Assembly (NCBI RefSeq): GCF_022605725.1
Contig: NC_065556.1
Location: 28,379,140 to 28,443,139 of the forward strand
Reading direction: 5' to 3'
Source of the DNA: Anthonomus grandis grandis
Lineage: Eukaryota; Arthropoda; Insecta; Coleoptera; Curculionidae
Length of the DNA stretch: 64,000 nt
Part shown: piece by piece, positions 47,108-57,780 of the stretch
Position numbering within the stretch: position 1 is the first letter of the stretch
Layout of the letters: each line of letters starts with the position of its first letter
Position numbers and translations under genes: made by a program
Notes under the pieces: generated by a model
Told to the model about the DNA's origin: nothing
What the model saw: only the letters and a program-made list of their open reading frames with translations
The model's database searches: none

Positions 47108-50017
47108 AGTACTTAATTTATTTATTTATTAAACTTAATTAGTTTGGCTTCTTTTCAGAAATTTGATTTATGTTAACTTTAAATTACTCTATTTATCACT
47201 ACTTTTCTATTGAAATCTTATGCATAACTTAATAGCACACGAGTATCATGTCCCACTGAGTCTAGTTTTAGTTCAATTAAAAAGTTGAAAATTACTTAAA
47301 CTGCCTGGAATAAAATAATTAATTTATTTCAGGCAATTGAATTAATGTCCTTGTTTTCTTTAATTAAAAAGAAATTCTTCTAGGAATTTGAGACTGTCAT
47401 CAACTGCCTAAAGTACCTTAATTAGTTTGACTTCCTTTCAGAAATTTGATTGATGTTAACTTTAAATTACTCCATTTATCACTACTTTTCTATTGAAATC
47501 TTATGCATAACTTAATTGCTTACGAGTATCATATACATTTTTTGAACAGTTACTTACTTTTTTTAAATCTCCTGCCTATAAAAATCCTTTCATTTTCATA
47601 GCTTTTATATTAAAGCGAATTTTTCCCACTGAGTCTATTTTTAGTTCCGATAAAAACTTGAAAATTCCTTAAACTGCCTGGAATAAATTAATTAATTTAT
47701 TCCAGGCAATTGAATTAATGTCCTTGTTTTTTATAATAAAAAAGGAAGTTCTTCTAGGAATATGAGACTGACATCAACTGCCTAAAGTAACTTAATTAGT
47801 TTGCCTTGCTTTCAGGAATTTGATTGATGTTAACTTTAAATTACTCCATTTATCACTACTTTTCTATTGAAATCTTATGCATAACTTAATAGCATACGAG
47901 TATCATGTCCCACTAAGTCTATTTTTAGTTCCGATAAAAACTTGAAAATTCCTGAAACTGCCTGGAATAAAATAATTAATTTATTTCAGGCAATTGAATT
48001 AATGTCCTTGTTTTTTTAATTAAAAACAATTCTTCTAGGAATTTGAGACTGACAACAACTGCCTAAAGTAACTTAAATAGTTTTGCTTCCTTTCAGGAAT
48101 TTAATTGATGTTAACTTTAAATTACTCTATATATCACTACTTTTTTATTGAAATCTTATGCATAACTTAATAGCACACGAGTAACATATCCCACTGAGTC
48201 TATTTTTAGTTCCATTAAAAAAATGAAAATTCGTTAAACTGCCTGGAATAAAATAATTAATTTATTCCAGGCAATTGAATTAATGTCCTTGTTTTTTTTT
48301 AATTAAAAAAAAAAATCTTCTAGGAATTTGAGATTGACATCAACTGCCTGAAGTAACTTAATTAGTTTGGCTTCGTTTCAGAAATTTGATTGATGTTAAC
48401 TTTAAATTACTCCATTTATCACTACTTTTCTAATGAAATCTTATGCATAACTTAAAAACACACGAGTATTATATCCATTTTTAAACAGTTACCTCCTTTT
48501 TTTTTAAATTTTCTGCCTATAACATTCCCTTCATTTTCATACCTTTCATATTAAAGCGCATTTTTTAATACTCCCACTGACCCTATTTTTAGTTCCAATA
48601 AATACTTGAAAATTCCTTAAACTACCTGGAATAAAATAATTAATTTATTACAGGCAATTGAATTAATTTCCTTGTTTTTTCTAATAAAAAAAATAAATTT
48701 TTCTAGGAATTTGAGACTGACATTAACTGCCTGAGGTAACTTACTTAGTTTGGCTTCCTTTCAGAAATTTAATTTATGTTAACTTTAAATTACTCTATAT
48801 ATCACTACTTTTTTATTGAAATCTTATGCATAACTTAATTGCATACGAGTATCATATACATTTTTTGAACAGTTACTTACTTTTTTTTAATCTCCTGCCT
48901 ATAAAATTCCTTTCATTTTCATAGCTTTTATATTCAAGCGAATTTTTTAATACTCCCACTGACCCTATTTTTAGTTCCAATAAATACTTAAAAATTCCTT
49001 AAACTGCCTGGAATAAAATAATTAATTTATTTCAGGCAATTGAATTAATATCCTTGTTTTTTTTTAATTAAAAAAAATTCTTCTAGGAATTTGAGACTGA
49101 CATTCACTGCCTGAGGTAACTTAATAAGTTTGGCTTCTTTTCAGAAATTTGATTGATGTTAACTTTAAATTACTCTATTTATCACTACTTTTCTATTAAA
49201 ATCTTATGCATAACTTAATAGCACACGATTATCATATCCCACTGAGTCTATTTTTAGTTCCATTAAAAACTTGAAAATTCCATAAACTGCCTGGAATAAA
49301 TTAATAAGTTTTTCCAGGCAATTGAATTAATTTCCTTGTTTTTTGTAATAAAAAAAAGAAATTCTTCTAGGAATTTGAGACTAACATCAACTGCCTAAAG
49401 TACCTTAATTAGTATGCCTTCCTTTTAGAAATTTGATTGATGTTAACTTTAAATTACTCTATTTATCACTACTTTTCTATTGAAATCTTATGCATAACTT
49501 AATAGCACACGATTATCATATCCCACTGAGTCTATTTTTAGTTCCATTAAAAAGTTGACAATTCCTTAAACTGCCTGGAATAAATTAATTATTTTTTCCG
49601 AGCAATTGAATTAATTTCCTTATTTTTTCTAATAAAAAAAAAAGAAATTCTTCTAGGAATTTGAGACTGACCTCAACAGCCTAAAGTAACTTAATTAGTA
49701 TGCCTTCCTTTCAGAAATTTGATTGATGTTAACTTTAAATTACTCTATTTATTACTACTTTTCTATTGAAATCTTATGCAGAACTTAATAGCACACGATT
49801 ATCATATCCCACTGAGTCTATTTTTAGTTCCATTAAAAAGTTGATAATTCCTTAAACTGCCTGGAATAAAGTAATTAATTTATTCCAGGCAATTGAATTA
49901 ATATCCTTGTTTTTTCTAGTAAAAAAAAGGAAATTCTTCTAGGAAATTAAACTGCCTGAAAAAACTTAATTAGTTTGGCTTCCTTTAAGAAATTTAATTT
50001 ATGGTAACTTTAAATTA

Positions 50018-50829
50018 AATTTCAGAAATCCGGATGCCATAAAAACATTATATTTTGCATATGTACGATCGCGATTGGAATATGCTTCGGTGATATGGTC
50101 GCCGGCTTATAATGTACACATTAACAATCTAGAGCAAGTGCAAAGGCGCTTTTTAAAATACTTATGTTTTAAGTGTGATAATGTATACCCACCTCAGGCT
50201 TTTCCACATGATGATCTGCTTCAACGTTTTAATATTTGTTCCCTAGAAACTCGACGAACCTATTCTGCTCTTATGACATTGCTTAAATTACTTAATTATT
50301 TAATCGATAGTCCGCCATTAGTGTCAAAATTATATTTTTTTGTGCCTCGTCTCAATAATAGACATCATACCACGTTTCATCTCCCTACTCCTAGAACAAA
50401 TCTACTTAAATGTTCACCAATTTATACCATGTGTAGTATTTACAATAATGATGCTCATTTTGACATTTTCAATATTACAAAGGAAGCCTTATGTCGCTCA
50501 CTTGAACACTAAGCCACAATTAACCTGAGTTTGTATTAAGCTATTTTTTGTAAATAATATAGCCATTTCCGTTAATAAAAATTGAGGTTTATAGTCAGCA
50601 CATTAGGTTTTGATCGTTTTTGTTACTTATTTTCTATGCCTCTTATTACTTTTTATACAATTTTTTAGTTAGTTTTAGTTAGCTTAGAAGATTTTTGTAA
50701 CAAGTTATATATACATTTTTCTTAGTTAGCATAAGTTATATTTATGTATTTGAAGGTCTTTCCTGCCTTGTAGAAGGGTATTTATTTACCTGTAAGGCTT
50801 GTATTGTAAAATAAATAAATAAATAAATG
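50018..50829 (+). mobile_element. 5'-truncated non-LTR retrotransposon inserted in the satellite
   Basis: The array sequence TTTAAATTACTCTATTT is split. The left side ends TTTAAATTA at 50017 and the right side resumes AATTACTCTATTT at 50830, so AATTA (50013-50017 and 50830-50834) is a 5-bp target duplication. The insert ends in (AAAT)n, as expected for the 3' tail of a jockey/CR1-like element. The 5' end is truncated within the RT C-terminal region. Confidence 0.88.
50024..50512 (+). pseudogene. RT C-terminal coding segment of the truncated insertion
   Basis: Open from 50024 to a TAA at 50510-50512, it encodes RNPDAIKTLYFAYVRSRLEY, then ASVIWSPAYNVHI, LEQVQRRFLKYLCFK and later SLETRRTYSALMTLLKLLN. 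This is the conserved post-RT region of jockey/CR1-like ORF2 (R.YF..VR..LEYAS.VWSP........E..QRRF...). There is no disabling mutation over its 162 codons, so it is 5'-truncated but young. The C-terminus SITKEALCRSL-type end is followed by a 3' UTR. Confidence 0.85.
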
Positions 50830-50985
50830 AATTACTCTATTTATCACTACTTTTCTAATGAAATCTTATGCATAACTTAAAAGCACACGAGTATCATATA
50901 CATTCTTTAAACAGTTACTTACTTTTTTTTTTAAATCTCCTGCAATAACATTCTTTTAATTTTCAAAGCTTAAAGCGAATTTCTT

Positions 50986-51478
50986 AACATTACCACTGCT
51001 TTGAAATCAAAAACCGCCCCAACATAAATACTCCCTCTATTTAATTGGGGATAGTGGGAAGAGGATTTCGTAAAATTAAGAAGGCACATCACCCGATCTT
51101 GCTGCTTGTGCCACTTGAGCTCCCTATTTGGGACTAACGCAGCGTAGCCCCCTCACCCCCTCCGCCGATGTTGAGCTTCTTTTGTATTTTGCCTTTATTG
51201 GGGTTCTTTTTTTAGTTTAAGAGCGTTTTTTGATCTTATATTTTATGCTGCGTCGATGGTTTATGAAAAGAAGGAAAATTTTAGGGTAAAAGGAGATTTT
51301 ACCCTTTTTTTTTTAACTAGTTTAGGCAAAAGATATTAGGGTAATTAGCCTCATAATATGCGTATCTTGAATTTTTCGAATTATTTCACAGGTCAGTTAG
51401 GGCAGTTAGCACAATACCTGACCAGGGAAACGAAATGGACCCCCAAACCGGGAGGTTGGGGGATATCTCGTAAATAAT
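50986..51478. other. Single-copy-looking non-coding region
   Basis: It has mixed composition, with a C-rich patch near 51140-51165. No coding sequence or repeat unit is visible. Confidence 0.4.
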
Positions 51479-51527
51479 GTGTTTAACATGAACCTTTTCT
51501 TCTCCAACTTTGTTGTATTTTTTACAG

Positions 51528-51685
51528 AAATGGCTGGTCAGGAAAATACTTTTTTAATCGATACTGGTGCATATATTTCTATATTTAAAAATGACACAAT
51601 TAGTCCAAAGAAAATTATAAATTCACACACCCCTAGTCAAATTAAGGGAGTAACAAATGAAGTTACTATAATAATAATAATATGA
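51528..51685 (+). pseudogene. Retropepsin fragment of an LTR retrotransposon
   Basis: The frame reads NTFLIDTGAYISIFKND and then SQIKGVTNEVT. The DTGA motif, preceded by hydrophobic residues and followed by S-I-F, is the active-site signature of retroviral-type aspartic proteases in Gypsy-like LTR elements. The Q-I-K-G-V segment also fits such proteins. An ATA repeat ends the frame, and no RT, integrase or LTRs are seen nearby. It is a short relic, and the assignment rests on one motif and its spacing. Confidence 0.58.
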
Positions 51686-52289
51686 TGATAATTAAAGGAG
51701 TAACAGAATTTTTTGGAATTAATATATATATGTTTATAGTAAAATAAATTGGAAAAATAATATGGAAAATAGTCTAAGCATGTCTGGAAAAGTGGAAAAT
51801 ACAGGCATTTATTAGTTTTTTCATTCTTTAAAGAAAAACCTTAAATTTTCATACCATGGCGTGGTAAAAATTTGTTAAAAAAATCATTTTATATTTTTCA
51901 GGAAATAAAAATGTGTTTGGATTATCAGGAAAACTTAAGGAAATTTAGAAAAAAGTTTTATTGAAATTTTAAAAATTTAAGTGCCTTCAAAATCAAAAAA
52001 TTTAAATAATGCCTGAAAAAGAAAAAAAAACGCATTTTTCTAAATCTATTTAAAAAAAAATGCAAATATTTAAGGCATGCTTACAAAACTCAAAAAATTT
52101 TAAAAAACTTTGTAACCGATATAAATTTTTTGTTAAAAATTTCGAATTTTTAGAATATTAAATGATAAATTACTTATTATTTTTTAAAGCCTGTAGATAC
52201 AAAATATACATATAGTTGCGTCAAAAAATAATAAAAATTTGAACCTACCTAAGATTACATTAAATAAAATAAAATTCAACTACAATAAA
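51686..52289. other. AT-rich decayed repeats
   Basis: It carries AAAAACGCATTTTTCT words (near 52025) that recur at 55675 and 55978. This suggests that this block and 55300-56400 are parts of one decayed repeat domain. No gene is visible. Confidence 0.4.
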
Positions 52290-52925
52290 TTGAAAAGCAT
52301 AATAATTTATATATAATTTATTCAACATAAGAAATACATGTTTAATACAGGATAGATGTACACAAAATTAATCTATAGTACCAATACAATAAAGTACACC
52401 TAGATGCAAGCACCTGTATGTGTATAACTTAAAATTAATTATATTACTATACAACATAATTATATTTACTAGTGGCCCCATACCACTAATTTACATAAAC
52501 CTGAAGGTAGTGCATTTAAAATACAGGTAAAACAACTATAAGACATAAATATTAAACATTTCAGAAGAAGAGGAAAATGTTAATAGTTATTTATAGGTCA
52601 AGTAAGGTATCATAATTTTCATAGATAAATCTTTTACAATGTTCTGAAAATTTTTGGTCCTATTACAGAATTACATCTTTGGCTTCCATCGAATCTGCGA
52701 AATGGTACATTAAGATGTCTTTCAGTTAGTTGTCTGGTTTCATGTTGGTGACTTATTTAGTTTTTATCTTTAAGTTTATACCAGAATACACAACTGAAGT
52801 ATAGATATAATGATCTGATATTAAGTATTTTGGTATCATACAAGAGCGAGGTGGGCTACAATCTGTCTTTTTTATAGATTATTTTGATAATATAATTTTG
52901 AACAGTTTTTAAGGATTCAAGGGCA

Positions 52926-54850
52926 TTATTGTAGAGTCCACCCCAAGACTATACCATAGCATATCAGAGATTCCACAAATGATTGGTACAACATTATTAA
53001 AGTTTTTTTATCCAATATATTTTTAATAAGGAAAAATTTATGAATTAGGCTTTTGAGTTTAGATGTTAAATTTTGAATGTGTGGTGTCCATTTTAATTTT
53101 TTGTCTATTATTATCATACCTAGATGTTTAGTGTTTTTTACTTCTTTTATAATAAAGTTTTGTTGTTCATCAATAACTATTTCCTTAAAATTTGGCCGAT
53201 TAGAGAAAAGGCGACATAAACAGTTTTTAAGATATTTAGGGACAATTTATACTTGTTTAACCACATCTTTACCTTCCTCATGCCATTTATGAGTTTCGTT
53301 CTTACAAAAGTCCAAGTAACATCCTTAAATACAAGAACTGTGTCATCCGCGTAAAATAGTGCCATGCCACCTATATGCAAGGATAAAAGGGAGTTTATAT
53401 ATAAAATAAAGAGTAAGGGTCCCAGCACTGTGCCTTGGGGCATTCCAATTTGCACAGTGCTAGGGTCACTCAGGGAATCTCTAATTTTTACCATTTGCTT
53501 TCTTTCTTGTAGATAGTTGTTAAAGAGCCCCAACACTACACCCCTAATTCCATATCTTTCAAGAACATGAAGTAACTTAGAATGGGGTACAGTGTCGAAG
53601 GCCTTTGCTAGATCCATAAAAATCGCAACACATTTTTTTCCCTGCTCCAATCCATATTTTATGTTTTCTATTAGACTATACATTGCATCATTTGTACCAG
53701 TTTTTTTTTTTGAAAACCAAATTGATTTTTGTTAAGTACTTTATTTTTATATAATCTTTCTTTTAAGCATTTTTCAGAAATGTTTCCAAATGCATTTATT
53801 AAGCTTATTAGTCTATAGTTAGAAACATCACTCTTACTTCCTTTTTTGTAAATTGGTGTATACTGTTCTCGCTCGTCTTTGGATTCTTTTGTTTTTCTTT
53901 TTGCCCAGCTTCATAGCCACTCGCTAGTTTATTGTAAAATGCACATATTGTCCCTTTTGATTTTGGTATGGACCTTATTGTAAATACATAATATTACGTT
54001 TTTTAGAATATAGTTTATTTAGGAACACGGGTTGTACAGCACATGTACAAGTGATCTATGTACTTGCATGTGTATCGTTTTTTTTTATAAAAATCGCGTT
54101 GCACTCCGATTACCAAACAAATTGTTGTAATTTTGAATTATTTGTATATTCATGGAATTTTGTTTTGTATATTCTGTAATAATGTTTAATAATTTTGAAT
54201 GGTAATAAAAGTATTTTTTTTTTTTTTTTTTTTTTTTTTAATAATTGAGGCTTTGGGTTCTTCAGGTATTTTTGCTGATGATAAAATAAGGTTAAATATA
54301 TATTTAAGTGGTTCAACAATATATGGATGACACAGCTTTACCATCTCAGAAGTTATGCCATCTGGACCTGGCGAACTGTTTTTCTTTAATAAATTAATAT
54401 GAAGTATTAGTTCATTTTTTGTTATCGGCTTTAACGACATGGAGTTTAAGAAAGATGGATAATTTAGATTAAGCTTTGTGGTTGTATCGGGAATTTGACA
54501 TGCCATACTAGTTCCTATTTTAGAGAAATTAGAGAAAAGTCTTTATTATTTAGATCTTTTATATAATTTAACTTTAGGATCATTAGACGCGTCACTGAGA
54601 ATTTCATACATCTTTTTAATATCATGTTTTCCATCTTGCAGTTTGTTTATATAGTAGTTATTAATTTCTGTAAATTATTTCTATAAGTTTTGTATTCAAG
54701 TTTCAGTGTGTCATTATTTTTATTTTTTAATAACTTTTTCTTCATTTGGTCTCTTTTTTTAATTGATGTAATAATATCTTCAGTTATCCAGGGTTTAATT
54801 TTTGTGTGTTTTTTTTTGTTGTATATCTTATTTATTTTACATTTATTTTT
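52926..54850 (-). pseudogene. Jockey/CR1-like RT ORF2, fragmented
   Basis: Reading the minus strand from about 54850: PWITEDIITSIKKRDQMKKK (linker after the endonuclease); ITKNELILHINLLKKNSSPG and PDGITSEMVK (54186-54506, RT motif 1-2 region); then, after an insertion, YTPIYKKGSKSDVSNYRLIS near 53870. Next come CVAIFMDLAKAFDTVPHSKL (motif A with its Asp), MPQGTVLGPLLFILYIN (motif B) and LFYADDTVLVF (catalytic DD), all in 53177-53683. The last piece is WTPHIQNLTSKLKSLIHKFF (52926-53117). Several frameshifts separate these pieces. Motif order and spacing are those of a non-LTR RT. Confidence 0.85.
53890..54238. repeat. Foreign segment with poly(T) splitting the RT
   Basis: The RT reading stops at an IPEEPKASII segment (minus, 54240) and resumes near 53880. 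Between these, the + strand has GTACATGTGCTGTACAAC-like unique sequence, AATAAAAG and then a run of 25-30 T. A T run just after an AATAAA word on the same strand is not the usual poly(A) layout. The segment may be a small retroposon in an unclear orientation. Confidence 0.4.
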
Positions 54851-54937
54851 TATGGAACTTAATTTAATAATCCTTAAAATATAACAGGGTTAAACTTGAA
54901 ACAATGCTAAAGACAAGGTATTACCAATAAGCGGTAA

Positions 54938-55288
54938 TTACCAATAAGCTAAAAAGGCACTGCTGCTGAAAACCAGATATGACAAGGTAGCCAGCAGCGA
55001 CCCGTGGTTTATCCTGTCGAAGGCCTTCGAGTAGTCCAGGCTTTTCGCGGTCGGATGCTTTAAGAATGTTATCGGTGTTATATATGGTAAAATAATTGGG
55101 TAACATCTTAATAACACCAACAAGCCTATCCCATCTGTTCCAACAGCCTCGAATTTAATTGACAGAAGTGCTAGCTGAAACTCGAAATCAGTAACACCGG
55201 GCTTTTTATGGTACCTATAGAAGTCTAAAGTATCAGAGTTGGGTGTGAAATGAATTACTGACTCTTTAAAAAAACTCCAATATTCCAA
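54938..55288 (-). pseudogene. Second, different non-LTR RT fragment, minus strand
   Basis: The 116-codon frame includes IKFEAVGTDGIGLLVLLRCY, then PIILPYITPI and SLDYSKAFDRINHGSLL. The first is the ..A.G.DGI....L. region, and the last is RT motif A (D.SKAFDRI.H..LL). The normal stretch of about 80 residues between them is reduced to a few, so an internal deletion joined them. Sequence differs from the neighbouring element (DLAKAFDTV), so this is another family. Confidence 0.68.
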
Positions 55289-56404
55289 GAATGCCAGAAA
55301 AACTTTAGAAGAGAGGAGGTATTAAAAAAAAGCATTTTTCTTCTGATAATTTTTGAGTTTTAAATGTTAAGATGCATTAAATTGCATTTTTTTTCATCAT
55401 TTTATTTTTTAAAGGACGTATGACCATATGAAAAAGAACACAATTTTTTTTTTAACGTTGAAATATATATAGATAATACAAAGAAAAAAAAGCATAAAAA
55501 ATTGTGGAATGTGAGAAAAACTTCAAAAAATCTTAGAAAGGCCAGAAAGTTACAAAAAAAAACCTAGAGATCTTTTAAAGAAAAATTTAAGTATTTTGAA
55601 TAGTTTTAATTTAACAAAAATTATCCAGGAATTTTAAGAAAACTTTAGAATCTTAGAAAAAAAAAAATATAAATTAAAAAACGTATTTTTCTTTATAAAA
55701 TTTGAATGGTTTAAATTTTTTTAGTGCCTTAAAGAGAAACCAAAGTATTTAGGATATGTCTAGAAACCTAAAAAAAAATATAAGATAATAAAAAAGCTGC
55801 ATTTTTAAGAAAACTTAACCACACTTAAAAAAAAATCATTATATTTTTAACGGAGTTAATGTTAGATATCTAACTGTAAAAAACGTGAAAAATAAATAAA
55901 AATGCATTTCTTTTTAATTAAAATGTGTAATATAATGCCACTAATCTAATAAATTTTATAAAAAAGGAGATATTTCAAAAAACGCATTTTTCTTTTGAAA
56001 ATTTCAAAATGTTTGACTGCTTTAAAGATTATCAAAATATGTCTGAAAAAAAATTCAGAAAAAAACAAACATTTGTAAAAAAATTAATTTTTTTTAAGTC
56101 ATACTGAAAAATAAAACAAAATATTTGAGATATCACTGAAAAACTCAAAAAATTGAAGAAAATTGAAAATTCCAAAAACAGAGTCTTTTTAATTCATAAT
56201 TTCGGATTTTTAGAATACTTAAGGCATGCCAAAAACTCAAATCAACGTATGGAAATGCTTGAAATTTTCAATTTCTTAAGTACCTTTAAGAAAAATCAAC
56301 AAAATTTTGATTATTTGAAAAATTTAAAGAAAAAATAAGAAAAACCAAAAAGCTAGTTTTCTTTTAAATTAAACCGCATCTTTTAAATATTTCAAAATAA
56401 AACA
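55289..56404. other. AT-rich decayed repeat block
   Basis: Repeated AAAAA(A/C)GCATTTTTCTT words appear near 55329, 55677, 55899 and 55978, with lysine/phenylalanine-coding A and T runs. No protein similarity is visible. The 61-codon frame at 56153 is low complexity. Confidence 0.4.
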
Positions 56405-57318
56405 GAAATCATGATTTTTTTACCTGAGCTAAATTGGTGCGTCAACAATATCTTATTCTTAAACATAAAGAAATGTAATTATATTAGTTTTCACAAAAGA
56501 AGTAAAAAAGTTGTAACATCGTACAATATAGAGGGAAGCCCTGTTCAGTATTCTGATACAATCAAGGATCTTGGCATTTATTTTGACGATCATTTAAATT
56601 TTAATATACACATAAATAATATAGTGGTTAGGTCCTCTAGGGTTCTGGGTTTTGTTCTGCGTAACTGTAGAGAGCTATCAGTTGAGACCTGTAAGAGAGT
56701 GTACATGTCTTTGGTGGTTTCTTTATTGGAGTATGGCTCAATGTTATGGTCCCCCTATTACATGAACAGCTGTCTGGCCCTTGAAAGGATTCAGTATAAG
56801 TTTTTGAAATTTTGTCTATTTAAATTAAATTTGGAAATACCGAACGATCATGTTTATGATGATGCACGGGAAGTGCTGGCTATGACAACATTGAGAGAAA
56901 GACGTATTCGTGGTGATTTAACCTTTTTATTTAAGCTACTTAATGGTCTGATTGTATGCCCCGATCTTCTCAGTAGAATTAGCTTCAATGTCCCCTTAAG
57001 ACTCTTGAGACGAAACCGACTATTTGCTTTGCCTTTTTACAGTACCAACTATGCCACTCACTCCCCTATTGAAAGAACCTTAAATATTATCAACCATGAG
57101 GATATTGAAGTTGTGGGCATTGGCTTGTCTAGTTTTAGGAATCAAATTAGAGAGATTGTGTAAACTCTTCTGTTGATTTTATGTTGGTTTGCCTGTAAAA
57201 ACATATTTGTATTTTAGCTATTTTAAGTTATGGTTAGGTGTAACTATTGAACTTTGTAATATTTTTTTTTGTAATGGGGTTGATCCCGTCTATTAAATAA
57301 ATAAAATAAATAAATTTT
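56405..57318 (+). pseudogene. 3' end of a jockey/CR1-like non-LTR retrotransposon, long intact RT C-terminus
   Basis: A 250-codon frame (56411-57163) encodes WCVNNILFLNIKKCNYISF, DTIKDLGIYFDDHLNF, CKRVYMSLVVSLLEYGSMLW and LERIQYKFLKFCLFK, then TLRERRIRGDLTFLFKLLNG. This is the standard region from just after the YxDD motif to the ORF2 end. It has no stop or frameshift over 250 codons, so the copy is 5'-truncated but not old. A 3' UTR follows and ends in an AAATAAATAAAATAAATAAA-type tail at 57294-57316. The start of the insertion is uncertain. It differs from the copy at 50018 but has the same architecture. Confidence 0.82.
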
Positions 57319-57689
57319 AAAAATTTAGAAAGGTAAAAAATATCATATTTTATATGTTATATAAATGCATGTTTAATACTTAAAGAGATTTCATTTAAAA
57401 AAATAAAAAATTTTGTTTTTGGAATATTTTTAAATAAACAAAAATATTCCAGGATTACCAGGAAAATTCAAAAAAAAATTAAAAAGACAAGGAATTAAAA
57501 AAAAAACCTATTTATACCCAGTATGAACCTATTACCGCCTTAAAATTATATTACCTAAGTCTTTCAAAGAATTTTTAGTCTTATAATAATAATTTTTATT
57601 AAGCAAAAGCTACATAAATAAAACTAAACCAAAAAAAATTTAATACATTATAAATATAGACAATTTTTAATAAAATAATTCTGTTTCAG
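57319..57689. other. AT-rich end of the large intron
   Basis: This AT-rich sequence leads to a T-rich tract and TTCTGTTTCAG directly before the exon at 57690. No gene is visible. Confidence 0.5.
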
Positions 57690-57780
57690 AATGGAGGAAA
57701 CCGTCCGAGCTATGCTCATATATAAGAAGCAAGCAGAGCAACTTCGGCAAGAGAAAGCTGCATTAACTCTTGCTTTTGAG
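57690..57780 (+). CDS. Internal exon of the same host coiled-coil-like protein
   Basis: The acceptor CTGTTTCAG|A and a strong donor GAG|GTAAGC bound a 91-nt exon. With the two nucleotides AG carried from the exon at 267-400, the first A completes an Arg codon. The frame then reads MEETVRAMLIYKKQAEQL, RQEKAALTLAFE with no stop. The charged, Leu/Ala/Gln-rich pattern continues the coiled-coil character of the upstream exon. The ATG at 57691 is therefore probably an internal Met, not a start. A frame extending past the donor to 57879 reads into the intron. I do not recognise the gene. Additional exons in the intervening intron cannot be excluded, but none was found. Confidence 0.75.

Larger units (their letters stand above)
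46561..50985 (-). repeat. Tandem array with 283-bp and 380-bp monomer classes, interrupted twice
   Basis: TTATGCATAACTTAA is at about 47220, 47503, 47877, 48158, 48443, 48826, 49206, 49490 and 49776, and again at 50868. Intervals are 283, 374, 281, 285, 383, 380, 284 and 286. The last is longer because an 812-bp retroelement is inserted. Long monomers carry about 97 extra bases (AACAGTTACTTAC...AAAGCGAATTTTT). Each monomer has a perfect 13-bp inverted repeat, TGCCTGGAATAAA and TTTATTCCAGGCA, around an 8-base AT spacer, though some copies are mutated. The left edge (46561-46692) is a diverged monomer split by the foldback MITE. Confidence 0.93.
52290..54890 (-). mobile_element. Non-LTR retrotransposon ORF2 remnant, minus strand
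   Basis: The 3' UTR (from about 52290) shares CCTAGATGCAAGCACCTGTATG with the element nested at 39.8-42.0 kb, so both belong to one family. Coding remains run from about 54850 down to 52900. The 5' part (ORF1 and endonuclease) is missing. It is interrupted by foreign sequence at about 53890-54238 that contains an uninterrupted T run of 25-30 on the + strand. Confidence 0.8.
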
